Shown here one piece after another: positions 32,173 through 44,357 of a stretch of DNA of 64,000 bases. A model generated the notes under the pieces. It had not been told where the DNA came from, searched no databases, and was given only the letters and a program-made list of their open reading frames with translations. The translations under genes and the position numbers were made by a program. The DNA is taken from positions 806,001-870,000 of the forward strand of contig CP021226.1 in assembly GCA_003999685.1 (NCBI GenBank), read 5' to 3'. Each line of letters opens with the position of its first letter. The stretch's first letter is position 1. This DNA is from Taiwanofungus camphoratus. Lineage: Eukaryota; Basidiomycota; Agaricomycetes; Polyporales; Taiwanofungaceae.

Positions 32173-33935
32173 TGATATGACCTAGGGGACCCTGGTACCT
32201 AGGGAGTGCTCCGCAACGTGGCTGGGAGGTAGTGTGTGAACTGTGGGGATGTGAGGGGAGGAGCTACAACCTGTATGATACCGGGAAACCTGTATGTCTT
32301 GTTTTTGTAAGTGGGGGAGTAAGGGGTCAAGGGTCCTGCACAACAGGATCTTGTTCCTAAGTGCTATACGATCTCTAAGGCCTTGCGAGGCCCTCCAAAG
32401 TGCACAAAGTCCTTCGAAGTTCTGCAAAGTCCTTCAAAGTTTTAGCTAAAGTGCACGAGCTGACTTCGTAGGCTGTATGAAGTTAGGGAGCAATAAGCCA
32501 ATGGAGTATAGCTTCAATTATTTGGCCAATGGTACGAGACTGCTGTGAAGTCTTTAACTAGAGTTAGCTAAAGGGCGTAAGGCTTCGAGACTTGTTAGAG
32601 CGAGGTGGGCGAGATTTGACTAGCGTAGGAGACCTGTAAAAGAGGTTGGATGGTTCAGAGAGCTAATACTTGAAATAGGGATGGGGAAATGGGGTTGCTG
32701 GAAGTTCTGAAATGTCTGATGACTTCGAGGTGTAGGTCGAGGAGTTCAAAGGCGTAGTGGGATGTACTATGGCCTAAAATGAAGGCTATAGGAGAATCGT
32801 AGGGCTATTCGTAGGACGTAGAGATGACGCAATGTGAGCCTAAGGGTATAACTAAGGCGGAGGCCCACCGGATAGGTGCTATAAGATTTGCTGAAGAGTG
32901 TGAAGTCACAGCGACTTCGTGGATCGTAGTGTGTAGTTCAGGAAGCGTAGACGTGGTTCGTAGATATATTGCAAGCGTAGACATAGTTCAAAGATGCTGA
33001 AACGGAGCTGGGGTGGAGACTTAGGGCCTTAGGACCGTTCCTAAGGTGGTACTTGCGACACTTCTCTGAGATCAGAGCTATAGGGGAACTTGTATTCCAA
33101 AGGGAGAAGCGTGCACTGAGGGGGTCTCTCTGGTACATAGTAAACTACCTCTGACTAAATAGGAGAGCATGAGGTGAACTATTCTTGCACGAAGTGATCC
33201 TTATGAGTCCGAAATGTGTACTACAGCGCATGGGCTCCGAAGTGAACATGAGGGGGATAGGAACTAAATAGGAACTGAAACAGGGGAACTACGTATGGTA
33301 GAAAGGTGACCAAGTCCATCCATGAGGGCGGGATGACTATCTGAGAGCAGCCATGCATTGTGATCAACTATCTTAGTGGACTAAGAGCGTACAAAGTTTC
33401 TAGCAGCAGGACTTGGCCTAATCGGAGTAGGAGGTGTCCTAAATGGGTGGAGGATCATATGGATGCACCATAGGAGGACCTTATGGCATAGGATCGAGAC
33501 TCATGGGGTGCACAAGGCTTCTTAAGTTCAGCCTTCAGAACTTCGGACCATTTTGGAGCCTATCAGAGGTGGCTGCAATCACAAGAGCTAGGAGAGACTT
33601 AGCTAAGACTTCTTAGCTAAACCTGTGATGAGTGATGTAGTAGCTGGGACCTAGATCCAATAGAACAGTATGGGAGGGCCGGCAGTGTCCGATAGTGGAC
33701 TTAGCAGGAGTTAGGGACTTCATGGCTAGCGTTCAAAACCTCGTAGCACCTCGTGTGACTTTGCAGGACTTCGTAGGGTGTTAGAAGGGTTTAGGAAGGA
33801 AAGGAGGTGTTAGAAACATTATAGGAACCTATCCCACCTGTTGTAGGCTGTAGAAGAGTCATAGGATGGTCTGTTAGGGGATAGGAGAGCTCCTAAAATC
33901 ACAATTTGAGGCCCAGGCGGCCACAGGACTCATCA
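32173..33935 (-). mobile_element. R1-C solo-LTR-like repeat (1.76 kb)
   Basis: It starts TGATATGACCTAGGGG and ends GGACTCATCA, collinear with R1-A along its length. No coding domain is visible. It lies inside R2 copy 3. No clear target duplication can be read at its edges. Confidence 0.75.
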
Positions 33936-35337
33936 ATGGTTCAAGACTTAGATGTATACTTGTTGTCAGCCAGGCTGACTTCTCATATACACCTACACAT
34001 CTGACTACTTAACGACTCACCATCATCAGTAGTCACCTATAAGGGTAGACACTTACATAACAAGTATGCAGTGAGAGTGATGAGGAGGAATGGTGGTGAC
34101 AATGAGTTACAATCCTCTATACCTTCAACTACAAGCCCTGTGTAATCTTGATAGGCTTGCAGGCTCCTTGCGTACACAAGGAAGCAAGTAAAGTGAGGTT
34201 TATTCCTGATACTAAAGTTGTAGTACAGGGGCTACAAACAAAGAGGCTAATGCTAAGGGCTCCTCTCAGTGGGAGGACCCTGATATATGTATATACTGTT
34301 GCTGCTGACCCCTAGACACTGCTAGATCATCCCCCTGAAATAGTGTAAAACTAATGGGGTCAGTGGCCTAAATGTGTAACTACTATGGCATAAGCAGGGA
34401 CGGTCAGTCCATCAGTCAGTCAGGGTGAGTAAGCCAGAAAGTGGAGCCACATGTCCATGATGTAAGAATAAAGAAAAAATCACTAAATCCATATCCCTGT
34501 CAGTCAATAACAGCACTGGCATGTGCAGGTGGTGCTAACTCAACAGCATCTCAATAGCCTTCTTAAGAGTTGGCTTCAACTTCATGGAGAATGGATGTGT
34601 ACAAAGCTGAAGGTGGCTAGATAACCCCAAATAGAAGTGCAGTTTCAATATTGAAGGCAAAGCCTCAAAGGGACATTGAGAGACCATAACATGGGCCCTC
34701 ATGAGAAAGTGTGCTGGAAAATGCAAATAAAATATTCACAAGAAAGACTTCTCCACAAGAAAAGATAGTTGATATTCACTTGACTATCTTGATGCATTGA
34801 TGTGCAAGTGTTGGCTTTGCTCTTGGAGGCAAAATAGTTCAGATAACCATGTCACATGAAAATGCGATGATCAATACCATAATCAATTTTTTCGAGCAGG
34901 AAGGCGGAAACACATATCAACCAGTGCACACCGTAAATGCATTGCTTGTAATCGGCCTCATAACTGCAAGTAATACAGCAGTCTCCTACCTAGTCAGCTG
35001 TCGAAGGCTCCATACGAATAACTGAGAGAGGGGTTATGATTTAGAAAACATGTTATATAATCTTAATTTAATCACGTGCAAACCAGGTACTTGATCCAGT
35101 TCCACTCTTCGTTTTGGGATTGTTCTCACAGACACTCTTTTGCACAATCAAATATTCGGGGTAGACAGTCATCTAGCTAAGAGTTTTTATCCCTGTCCTA
35201 GATCAATTCCGAGGTCAAAATTCTGAGTGAATGCAGAGCTATTCACAATCTGCCAAAAACTTTGCACTTCCCGTGAAGTCATAGTATTCTCGCGTATCGC
35301 TTAGCAAAACCTCAAGCCGACTCGAGATCGACTTGCG
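33936..35337. mobile_element. Retroelement scrap and BTB upstream region
   Basis: The part 33936-34107 ends in GATGAGGAGGAATGGTGGTG, similar to the DNA next to the R2 terminus at 15.1 kb. From 34108, TGAGTTACAATCC could be another LTR terminus, with repeat-like sequence to about 34480. From there to 35337 I see no gene; this should hold the promoter of the BTB gene. Confidence 0.4.
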
Positions 35338-36709
35338 ATGGAATCAGGTCAAACTCACGCACATCCCTCATCGTTTATTAGATCTCGTTCTCCGCATACA
35401 CTGAGCAGGAAACGTGCCAGGATCGACGAGCTGGACGAAGTCATCCAAGAGCTTCAATCACCATCACAGTCCGACGAAGACCTTGTCCGAGACGACATTT
35501 ATTATTTTTCTGACGGAAGTTGCATCTTACGGGTAGAAAACACACTCTTCAATGTCTGCCTCTGTTGCTACAGCCTCGTGAATGCATTTAATCATGCCGT
35601 TCACAGGTCCACCGAACCATAATATGCAGGGATTCTTCTTCATTCAGCTCCATGTTTGAGCTCCCTGTTCCCACCGACGGCGGAGAGGTGGAAGGGATGT
35701 CCGACGAGAACCCAATAGTCCTGACAGGGGATACTGTCCAAGAATTCAAACATTTCCTATGGGCTCTTTATGCACTGTGCGTGCATTCATTTACCGCCGT
35801 ACTGTTCCTAGACTCATCAATCGAGGTTGTTTGCAAATCAGTCCGCACGAGCTGATGGTAGTCCACTCAGCATTGGCTAACCTGACCCAGCTCATAGATA
35901 TTGTCCATGTCGCCAACAAGTACTCCTTCAGATCTCTAGAGACTTGGGCGCTCGATGCCATCAACGACTACGTCAACCGCAAGCCGTCGCCCGTTTTCAC
36001 CACTCTTCCATACTCCTTATCGTCCGCCATTCCCCAAGTGATCATCAGCGAAAATGGTACACAAATCTCTTGTCTTGTGCGACTGGCACAGACTTGTAAC
36101 CACGAGCGCTTACTCAGCACAATGATCCTTCTGCTGAGGCAACGGATGGGTACATCAATCCAGTATGCATTTCTGGCGATGAAGTTGGCCGATGAGCTTG
36201 ATCTGAAAAGCCTGAGAGGTGTAGCATACATGGAAGTGCTGCAGAAGGGGATGATCTTCCCACCCATGGGGCAAGCTTTGGCTCTATCTCAGGATGATGC
36301 CAATGGCAAAGTCAATGTCGATCGGAGACTAGTCGTTTCGCGAGAGCAGCAACTGCGCTTGTTGTCAGGATATTATCGCCTCTCGCGAGCTTGGGACCGC
36401 CTCCGCATACATCCGTTCAATTTCGAACATGCGTCTACCTGTAGTGCTACTTGGCACCAACATGGCTGCAGACAAAGCTGGCTCGAGTTTTGGAAGGAAA
36501 AGACGAGGAGTGAACCAGTACTTGCATTAGGCCAAGCGGATGTCCCTGGCAGATTAAAGGCCATCGTGAAGGAGGTTGAGCGGTGGGGGTCGGCGACATA
36601 TATGCACCCTGATTGCAAGGTGACGGCAAGGCAGACCATTCTAGAGAAGATTAAGGAGTTCGAGAGTAACTTACCCGACTACTTCGTAGAAGTGGAGGAA
36701 GGTACGTGA
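35338..36709 (+). CDS. BTB/POZ domain protein, paralogue of the gene at 5.4 kb
   Basis: Same plan as the left paralogue. Exon 1 (MESGQTHAHPSSF, then KRARIDELDEVIQEL, a possible nuclear signal) ends in the BTB strand YYFSDGSCILRVENTLFN. After an intron ending TTCACAG comes VHRTIICRDSSSFSSMFEL, ending in FLWALYAL. A second intron (GTGCGTG to AAATCAG) leads to PHELMVVHSALANLTQL and a helical C-terminus with LETWALDAI and QLRLLSGYYRLSRAW. The first intron's donor is not a standard GTRAGT, so that junction is less sure. The gene points away from the transposon block. Its role is unknown; members are adaptor proteins. Confidence 0.85.
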
Positions 36710-36912
36710 ATTAGATGAGCACTTCACGGTTATTCTCAGGCCCAATTCATGTATTCGGATCGGACGCTCCTGCGTGCCGGAATTGTTTCATAATGTAATG
36801 CGTTTGTACCGGTGACCGGAAGAAAAAACATACCTTATCTTGATAGAATACAAAGTAGTTCTCCAAGCTACACTCGCTATATGTCTATGCTACATGACCA
36901 TGCAAACACAAA

Positions 36913-37565
36913 TCAGACTCCTCGACCCTTTGTCTTGCCCTTGTCTGAACGCTTCCCCATAGTAGTCACACTAGAGTCTGTGCCTCCTTCAGCTATGTAT
37001 TGTTCCGTTGCAAGATCTGCACTCCAAGGGGTACGGGAAACTCCACCCTGTAACCCAGGGCGACCAGCTATCTGAGCGCTTGGCCCAAATGCAGAGCTCA
37101 TGAGACTATGCATGATAGTGTCGATGTCATCGGACGAAGATTGCTGCTGCGGGGCGACCTGTGAGCTGCGGAACATGGCTTGTTCGAACAGGTCGTTTTC
37201 CTCTAGTCGCTGCACTTGCTCGCGGAGATTGTTCATCACCCTCTCAAACATTACTGCAGCTGCAAGATGACTCCAACCTTGAGATGCGGTCTAGACGGAA
37301 CGAGCTCACCTTTCTCCTCAGTAGCAGTTTTGGGTCTTGGCAGCTTAGGGTCGATGTTTGCCTCGATTTCCTCTGGACGAGGCATATTTAGGCGGAGGCG
37401 ATCCTCGCATTTTCTTTCGAACTCGTCTTGGTCCAAGTCTTTGTCAGATAGAGAAGTCGCGTCGTCACCATACGCTGTGCCAATCGAACAGGTTGGCGAA
37501 GGGGCGCGCAAGACAGGAGGTGCGTACTGAGGCCCGCCAGTAAGAATTTGATGAAATTGTGGCAT
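36913..37565 (-). CDS. Unknown conserved-looking protein, two exons
   Basis: I do not recognise the family. Exon 1 opens MPQFHQILTGGPQYAPP, followed by an acidic, charged stretch (DLDQDEFERKCEDRL, RPEEIEANIDPKLPRPK). A GTGAGC donor near 37307 and a TGCAG acceptor near 37255 join it to FERVMNNLREQVQRLEEND, a short coiled coil, then a Ser/Gln-rich part and a basic end (GKRSDKGKTKGRG). The frame continues upstream to an AG acceptor near 37613, so a further 5' exon is possible and the start is uncertain. It shares a roughly 300-base divergent promoter with ribonucleotide reductase. Confidence 0.55.
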
Positions 37566-37678
37566 TTTTCTGGTACTCAAGGAGGCCTGAGGCTCGGAGA
37601 ACAATGTGGTATCCTGGAATGGCTAAACATGAGTTATGCGGTCGTGACTCGAGATACAAATGTAAACAGCGCGTCGCG

Positions 37679-37684
37679 ACGCGT
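37679..37684. promoter_or_regulatory. MluI cell-cycle box (MCB) in RNR promoter
   Basis: ACGCGT lies inside the dense run GCGCGTCGCGACGCGTTG about 190 bases before the reductase start; a second CGCGTCGCG sits at 37765-37773, just after a TATA-like ATTATAAG. ACGCGT is the MBF site of G1/S genes in yeasts, and ribonucleotide reductase is a classic target. Function here is inferred. Confidence 0.5.
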
Positions 37685-37870
37685 TGAACGGCCGTAACAT
37701 TCCCACTGTGACAAATTCGTATGGCTTAGTCACGACCACGCACCGCGATTCATTATAAGAGGGGCGCGTCGCGTTTCATTAACTCCTTGCCTCATACTAC
37801 TACCTTCCCCCCCTTCATTGTACATTCGTGGTCCTTCCTACGCCACACATTCATACACACATTTTCAGAG

Positions 37871-40800
37871 ATGGCATACGTTTTCAAACGAGGTGAGTAC
37901 TTCCTGGAGCAAATTTTCAATGTTGACGTTGATCTCGGCACATCCTCGTTGTAGATGGGTATGTGCCCTTTTGACGCGTTTATTCGCGTTGGAAGTAGTC
38001 TACTGACTTCGACGCTACGTTAGACGAAAGGAACGCGTCCAATTTGATAAGGTGCGTCGTTGCACCCCAATTTTGCCCGATGTCTTCTTATGTCTTCCCA
38101 GATCACTGCTAGAATTTCCAAACTCTGTTACGGCCTTGACAATGATCATGTCGATCCCATAAGGTATGTTTGGGTGCCATAACTCCTACGTCTCGTTCTC
38201 ATCGACTTGTGTAGCATTTCTCAGAAAGTCATAGTAGGTGTTTACCAAGGGGTGACAACAGTGGAACTAGATGTATGTCCTTTCGCATCGTTTTTTAAAA
38301 TGCGACTAGACGTGGTTTATACCAGAATCTTGCTGCTGAAACGGCTGCTTATCTTACCACGAAACATCCCGACTATGCCATTCTCGCTGCACGCATCGCC
38401 GTCTCCAACCTCCACAAGGAGACGAAGAAGCACTTCTCGGCAGTTATCAGCGACCTGTATCATTACGGTGAGCCAGTTGGCTGTTTCTACGTATCCTGCT
38501 ACAACTGCTTCTTGCAGTCAACCCAAAGAATGGGCGTCCAGCCGGAATGATTGCGAAGGAGACGTATGATGTTGTGATGGCAAACGCCGAACAACTGGAT
38601 TCCGCGATAATCTACGACCGTGACTTCAGTTACAACTAGTACGTTTTCCCTACTCTCCTTCGTTCGGATAGTTGATGTTATTTCTTTCACAGCTTTGGCT
38701 TCAAAACCCTCGAACGTTCTTACCTTCTCAGACTTAATGGCCGAGTGGCCGAACGTCCCCAGCACATGCTCATGCGCGTTGCTGTAGGGATTCATGGCTC
38801 CGACATTGATCGAGTGCTCGAGACATATAACCTTATGTCTGAGCGTTTCTTTACGCATGCATCGCCGACACTGTTCAATGCTGGCACCCCTCATGCGCAG
38901 ATGAGCTCATGCTTTCTTGTCTGCATGAAGGATGATTCAATCGAGGGCATTTATGACACGCTGAAGAACTGTGCAATGATCAGTAAGACCGCTGGAGGTA
39001 TCGGCCTGAGCATTCACAATATCCGTGCTACCGGGTACTTTGTCACTGCTTGCATCATCTTGAGCTATGAGCTCACCCCCATTTAGATCTTATATTGCCG
39101 GTACCAATGGCTATTCAAATGGTATTGTTCCTATGCTCCGTGCATATGATGCAACGGCTCGCTATGTTGACCAGGGAGGCAACAAGCGTCCTGGCGCTTT
39201 CGCGATCTACCTCGAGCCCTGGCACGATGACGTTTTTGAGTTCTTGGATCTCCGCAAGAATCATGGCAAGGAGGAGGTACGTGCACGGGACCTCTTCTAT
39301 GCCCTCTGGATTCCGGATCTCTTGTAAGTCCCGCCTTCCGTTACAGTATACATTATTGAAGCCGTCCGTGTTAGTATGAAGCGTGTCGAGGCAGGTGGCC
39401 AGTGGTCGCTTTTCTGTCCGAATGAGGCACCTGGCCTGCATGAAGTCTGGGGTGAAGAGTTTGAGCAGCTCTATGAGCGATATGAAAAGGAGGGGCGCGC
39501 GAGACGAACTATCGAAGCGCAGAAGTTATGGTACGCTATTATGGAAGCCCAAATTGAAACCGGTAATCCGTTCATGTTGTACAAAGATGCCTGCAATGGT
39601 ACGTTTCTACGGTCCTTTTTGTGTCTTCATCCTGATGTCGTTGTATCTAGCAAAGTCAAACCAGAAGAATCTTGGGACCATCAAGTCCTCCAACCTCTGC
39701 ACCGAGATTGTCGAATATTCTTCACCTGATGAGACCGCTGTTTGTAACCTCGCATCGATCGCTCTTCCTTCCTTCATCGAAGGAGGCCGCTACAATTTCA
39801 AGAAGCTGCATGCAGTTGCCAAAGTTGTATCATTCAACCTCAACCGTATCATTGACGTTAACTATTATCCTATTCCGGAGGCACGGCGCTCCAACATGCG
39901 CAACCGGCCCATTGGAATCGGTGTTCAGGGCCTTGCTGACACCTTCATGGCTCTGCGTATGCCGTTTGACTCGATGGAGGCGCGGCAATTGAACAAGCAG
40001 ATCTTCGAGACTATCTACCACGCTGCGGTTGATGCCAGCAGTGATATGGCAGTGACGGATGGTCCTTACGAGACGTACGAAGGCAGTCCCGCATCGAAGG
40101 GCGAACTACAGTACGACATGTGGGGCGTCACTCCAACGGACCTATGGGATTGGGCTAGTTTGAAGGACAAAGTTGCACGAACTGGTTTGAGGAACTCACT
40201 GCTTGTTGCTCCTATGCCGACGGCCTCAACGAGTCAAATTCTTGGCTTCAACGAGTGCTTCGAGCCGTACACAAGGTATGCTACCATACATTGCTTCGGA
40301 GACGTTAGCTGACCATTGGCCTATGATAATAGTAACATTTATACGCGCCGTGTTCTGGCCGGCGAGTTCCAAATCGTCTGCCCGTGGTTGCTTAGGGAGC
40401 TCGTCGACCGTAAGTTGTGGGACGACCAGATGAAGAACATGATCATTGCGCATAATGGTTCTGTACAGAACATCCCTACCGTTCCGGATGACATCAAGGC
40501 AATCTACAAGACCGTCTGGGAGATTAGCCAGAAGAAGATCCTCGACATGGCTGCAGACCGTGGTGCCTTCATTTGCCAGAGTCAGAGCCTAAACGTTCAT
40601 CTGCAGTCGCCGACGATTGGACAGTTGACTAGCATGCACTTCTATGGTTGGAAGAAAGGCCTGAAGACTGGGATGTACTACTTGCGTACTCGACCCGCCG
40701 CACAGGCGATCAAGTTCACAGTGGATCAGAGCGTCCTTAAAGACGCGAAACAACAACAGGCGGATGGTGTGAGTAGGTCAAACGGGATCTCTAAGACGGC

Positions 40801-41158
40801 AGTATCTGTTTCTCCCTCTACCGCTGTGAAGAACACTGTTACGATGAACGGAAATGGCCATGCGTCTCACCAAAACAATATCAAGCAGGAGCCTGTTACC
40901 CCTTCTTTGAACGGTTTTGTTGCTCCTAATCACTCAGATCCTCCCTCTCCATCCATGGCAAGCACCGCGACATCGCTCGATGCTCAGCCGTTAGAGCAGT
41001 CTGGTGTCCTATCGCTTGACGATAGGACTCAAAAGGCGGCAGAGCAGGATCCCGAGTTCGCATCAGCATTGCAGCGCCAGCGCGATCGGGAGCTCGAGCA
41101 GGCTAAACTGATGTGTTCGCTCGAAAACAAGGAGGCGTGTCTGATGTGTTCAGGTTGA
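37871..41158 (+). CDS. RNR1: Ribonucleoside-diphosphate reductase large subunit
   Basis: Class Ia large subunit; it reduces ribonucleoside diphosphates to deoxy forms for DNA synthesis, working with the small subunit in the cytosol. The N-terminal ATP cone ([23 protein letters not shown]) is split over several small introns. Catalytic residues are in place: the Cys pair in SSCFLVC and [12 protein letters not shown], the thiyl Cys in [17 protein letters not shown], and the Tyr-Tyr radical relay in [10 protein letters not shown]. The active-site loop [12 protein letters not shown] and [10 protein letters not shown] are intact. A Ser/Pro-rich linker of about 100 residues separates the core from the C-terminal redox pair CLMCSG, which ends the protein. 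At least ten introns are needed. The start at 37871 is followed after seven codons by GTGAGT. Confidence 0.97.
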
Positions 41159-42032
41159 GGTGGCTGTCCCGCATCTGATTGATTGCTGTGTATAAATAGG
41201 TGCATTCCGACTTATGATGTCTTTCAGCTATGTTTTGCAATGTGTCTTTGTATACTGGATCTGGCCATAAATACCTCTGCCTGTACGATTGTCGTATCAT
41301 ATATCAAATAGACTCGTCACTATTCATTTGACATGCTATCAATTGATTGTCGTGCGAAGACGCAGGTTTTCGGCACTGAGAGGAACAGGGCGTGCCTTTA
41401 GATCCGGAGGTGACAGTAACATACGTGTCGAGATCGTCGGACGTAAAGGCGATGATTTGGGCCCTGAAAAGGCTGATGAATGATACTTCACGCTAGACAT
41501 ATTATAACGGTAAAATTGTAGCAGGCATGGATTTCATCATCCGTCCCTGGCCTTAGCATATGGCATGACATGGCCCATTATGCCGAGCGTTCTTGGACGC
41601 ACGCAAGTGATGTATTGTACACTCCTACTTACCAGAGGGCAAACGAGGGGTTGAAAGCACCCTCGGATCACGAACTCACCAAAGATTGGAAAGAGCCTTA
41701 GGTGGAAAGATACATTGATTGCCATTCTTTAGCGATAAACATACTTGTGTGGAGGGTATACGTCGCGATATTGCTCAACAATAGACATGCACCCAGCGGA
41801 CGACACCATAAGCAGAGAGAGAGAACCTGAAGAAAGAGCGAAAACCGAAAAGAGCGATGGAGCCCAAGCAAGGTCACGAGGAACCTCGTCCACCAGAGAT
41901 CCATCGTGACCTGCACCATGGCATACATAATGAGAAATTAAGCCTCGAAACCCTTATACCCGTGTACCCGATACACTATATGGACTTAGCGAACCCAAGG
42001 AAATGAACTGCAAAACATGGTGCCTGTGGACC
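41159..42032. other. Intergenic, possible small gene
   Basis: The minus strand at about 41700-41930 has a short hydrophobic open frame (WWTRFLVTLLGLH, LLLSNIATYTL) with intron-like motifs (a TTTCTTCAG). It could be a small membrane protein gene, but no family is recognised and I do not call it. Confidence 0.3.
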
Positions 42033-44357
42033 TTACTGAGGTGCAGCGTACCACCAGAGAGTTGTGACACCGACTGGGAAGGTGTACGTAGCCTAAGGAA
42101 GCAGATGAGCCGGACTTGTTATGATGCGTAAATATGGCGGCTCATACCTGTTGGCCTCGGAACTCAATCGTTGCGGTAACGTCTTGAGGGTCCCAGTCTC
42201 CATTGTTGTTGTCATTCCTATGGTGTAGAATGTCGTCAGTTTTTATTTCGAGTTGCACGACTAATTGGGAAGGGGTGACAGAGATGAAGGGATCACCCAC
42301 CAGTTGAGAACAACAAGGGAGTAACGAAGCCAGTCGGACGAGCTGACGCGCTGCGTGACATATGCGGTCACAATCAGTGCCCAGTTGGAGCCGCCGTTCA
42401 CCTGAGACTCGATACGCTGGCCAAATGGACCTCCCTGGTCCTTGGGGAGGATTGCCTTCTGTGCCTGGGCAATCGAGTAGACTGCAGTGGGATAAAAGCG
42501 TCAGAGTGTGGATCTGTCAGCCATTGAATGGAGGTAGCTACGCACACTCCTGGTTGTAGCTGTAGCTGCCGTCACTGTTGATAGTTACGACCGGGCGGCA
42601 AGGCGTTCCACAGCTGTTGGCGCCGGACAGCTTGGGGTTCCCGTTACCATCAAGAGCCAAGTTCCACATCGCACCACTCGAGGACCAGTAGTTGGGGGAG
42701 CCGATGAAGCTAGAACGAACGAGGCGTAAGACGCCCGCAAACAAGACGAGATGTAGCTTGAATACTCACATGTTGTCCATGTACCACTGCACAGAGCAGG
42801 GATCAATTTGAAATGCAGATACACGATCGATGGGTCGAAAGAAACTCACCTTGATGTCACTCCACCAGTCACTGCCGTACTCGCCCGTGCATTCGGTGAA
42901 GAAAATCGACTTGGAGGGGTAGTCGTTCTCGAAAGTCTGCTGATCGCTGACGCTTCCATCGTAGCAGTGGAAGGACACTCCGGCGAACGAGCTCTCAGCG
43001 TCTTGCATCTGTGACACCAGACAAGCATCAGCCGTGACAAGGACTAAGGGATGCAACAATACGCACGAGAGTGACGGGGTACCCTCCAGCATCGTCCCAG
43101 TTGTGCTCGTAACCAATGATGATGGTGTTGGAGAACCCATTGGAGTCCATCAAGCTCCTGAGCTGCTGCCCAATGGCTGCCTCCTGTGACGCAGAGGTCT
43201 TGCACGAGGGATAGGACGAGTCGCTGTTCTCGGGCTCGTTCTAGACGGATCCGTATGAGTCCCGGTAGATCGGCGAGAGATTGGCTGCGTACCTGGATAC
43301 CAATAGCGTAGACACTGAAACCTTTGTTCTGGAAGCCTTGCAAGCACTTTAAGAGGTACTGCGCATCTATAGGCGGGGAATGTTATTGTATAGCATGTTC
43401 ATTAGAGCTGAACTTCTTGAAAGCACGTACACTGGTCAGTGTACTGTGAAAGGAAGTTACCGCCCAGCATGGTACCACTGTCCTTCATCCAGCCCGGCTG
43501 TGCGTATCAGAATATGAAGCAGAAACACGTGCCATCTAAAATTTTCACATACAGGTGACCACGGAACGATGTGAATCTTCAAGTACTGATTGATGCCCGC
43601 AATATCGCTGAGAACATCGAACAGATAGGATGGCGCAGCATCAAGGTTAAAACTGGTCAACGCAGTGTCGCCGCTGTCATCATCGAAACTATACGCTGGA
43701 GGTCCATTGTTAGCGCCGGCATGTCACATCAAGTGATATGTCACTCACCGCTCGACGAGAAATCTGAGGCACCCAGCGGAACACGAATGTATGACATACC
43801 CGCAGCGTTCGCTCCATCAGTAGCTACAGAGCATATGTAAGATGATCGTGACTCCTTCGAAATCAAAAAACTTGACGTACGATCAAAGAGGTAGTTCAAG
43901 ATATCCCAGTAGTTGCCAGAATTCTGGGACTAGTGCGAAGGATTTGTTGATGGACAACATAACGCCATAACGAGCATATCTACCTTCAGGTTGCTCAGCA
44001 GCTGCGCAGAAGAGTCGGCTGAACGAGGCCATTAGGTTACTGTCGGGAAAAATGAACCACTGGGCTTACTCAATGTAGCGCCGAAACCGACCATCTGCTG
44101 GTAGACGGTGCCATCCGTCACGACGATATCAGCTTGTCCAGTGGACCCAGGAGAAACGAAATCGATAGGATTAGGGGATAAATTAGTATAGGTGAAGAGG
44201 TCGTCCCGGTTCCAAGTGGTGGACCACTGTGGAGAGCCGGCGTATGAGTGGCTATGACCTGGATGTACACGGGAGTGGCACGTACGACGTCGTAGATCTG
44301 CTGCGACGCAATGGGCGTGGCTAGCGCAATACACGACGCTAAAGCATGGAACAGCAT
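42033..44357 (-). CDS. Secreted GH30 endo-beta-1,6-glucanase-like hydrolase
   Basis: Glycoside hydrolase family 30, which cuts beta-1,6-glucan in fungal walls; secreted. A signal peptide (MLFHALASCIALATPIASQ) is followed by QQIYDV, then after a 59-base intron (GTACGTG to TCCACAG) by WSTTWNRDDLFTYTNLSP. The (beta/alpha)8 domain shows QMVGFGATLS, PLGASDFS, IVPWSPP and GWMKDSG. The acid/base Glu is in IQNEPENSDS, the nucleophile Glu in IFFTECTGEYGSDWW. The C-terminal beta domain ends TFPVGVTTLWWYAAPQ. About ten short introns interrupt it. A TATA box lies about 90 bases upstream. No break was seen. A glucosylceramidase role is less likely given the fungal sequence style. Confidence 0.88.

Noticed and set aside
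41698-41928. A small membrane protein gene
   Set aside because: Hydrophobic and with intron-like motifs, but no family match and no agreed exon structure.
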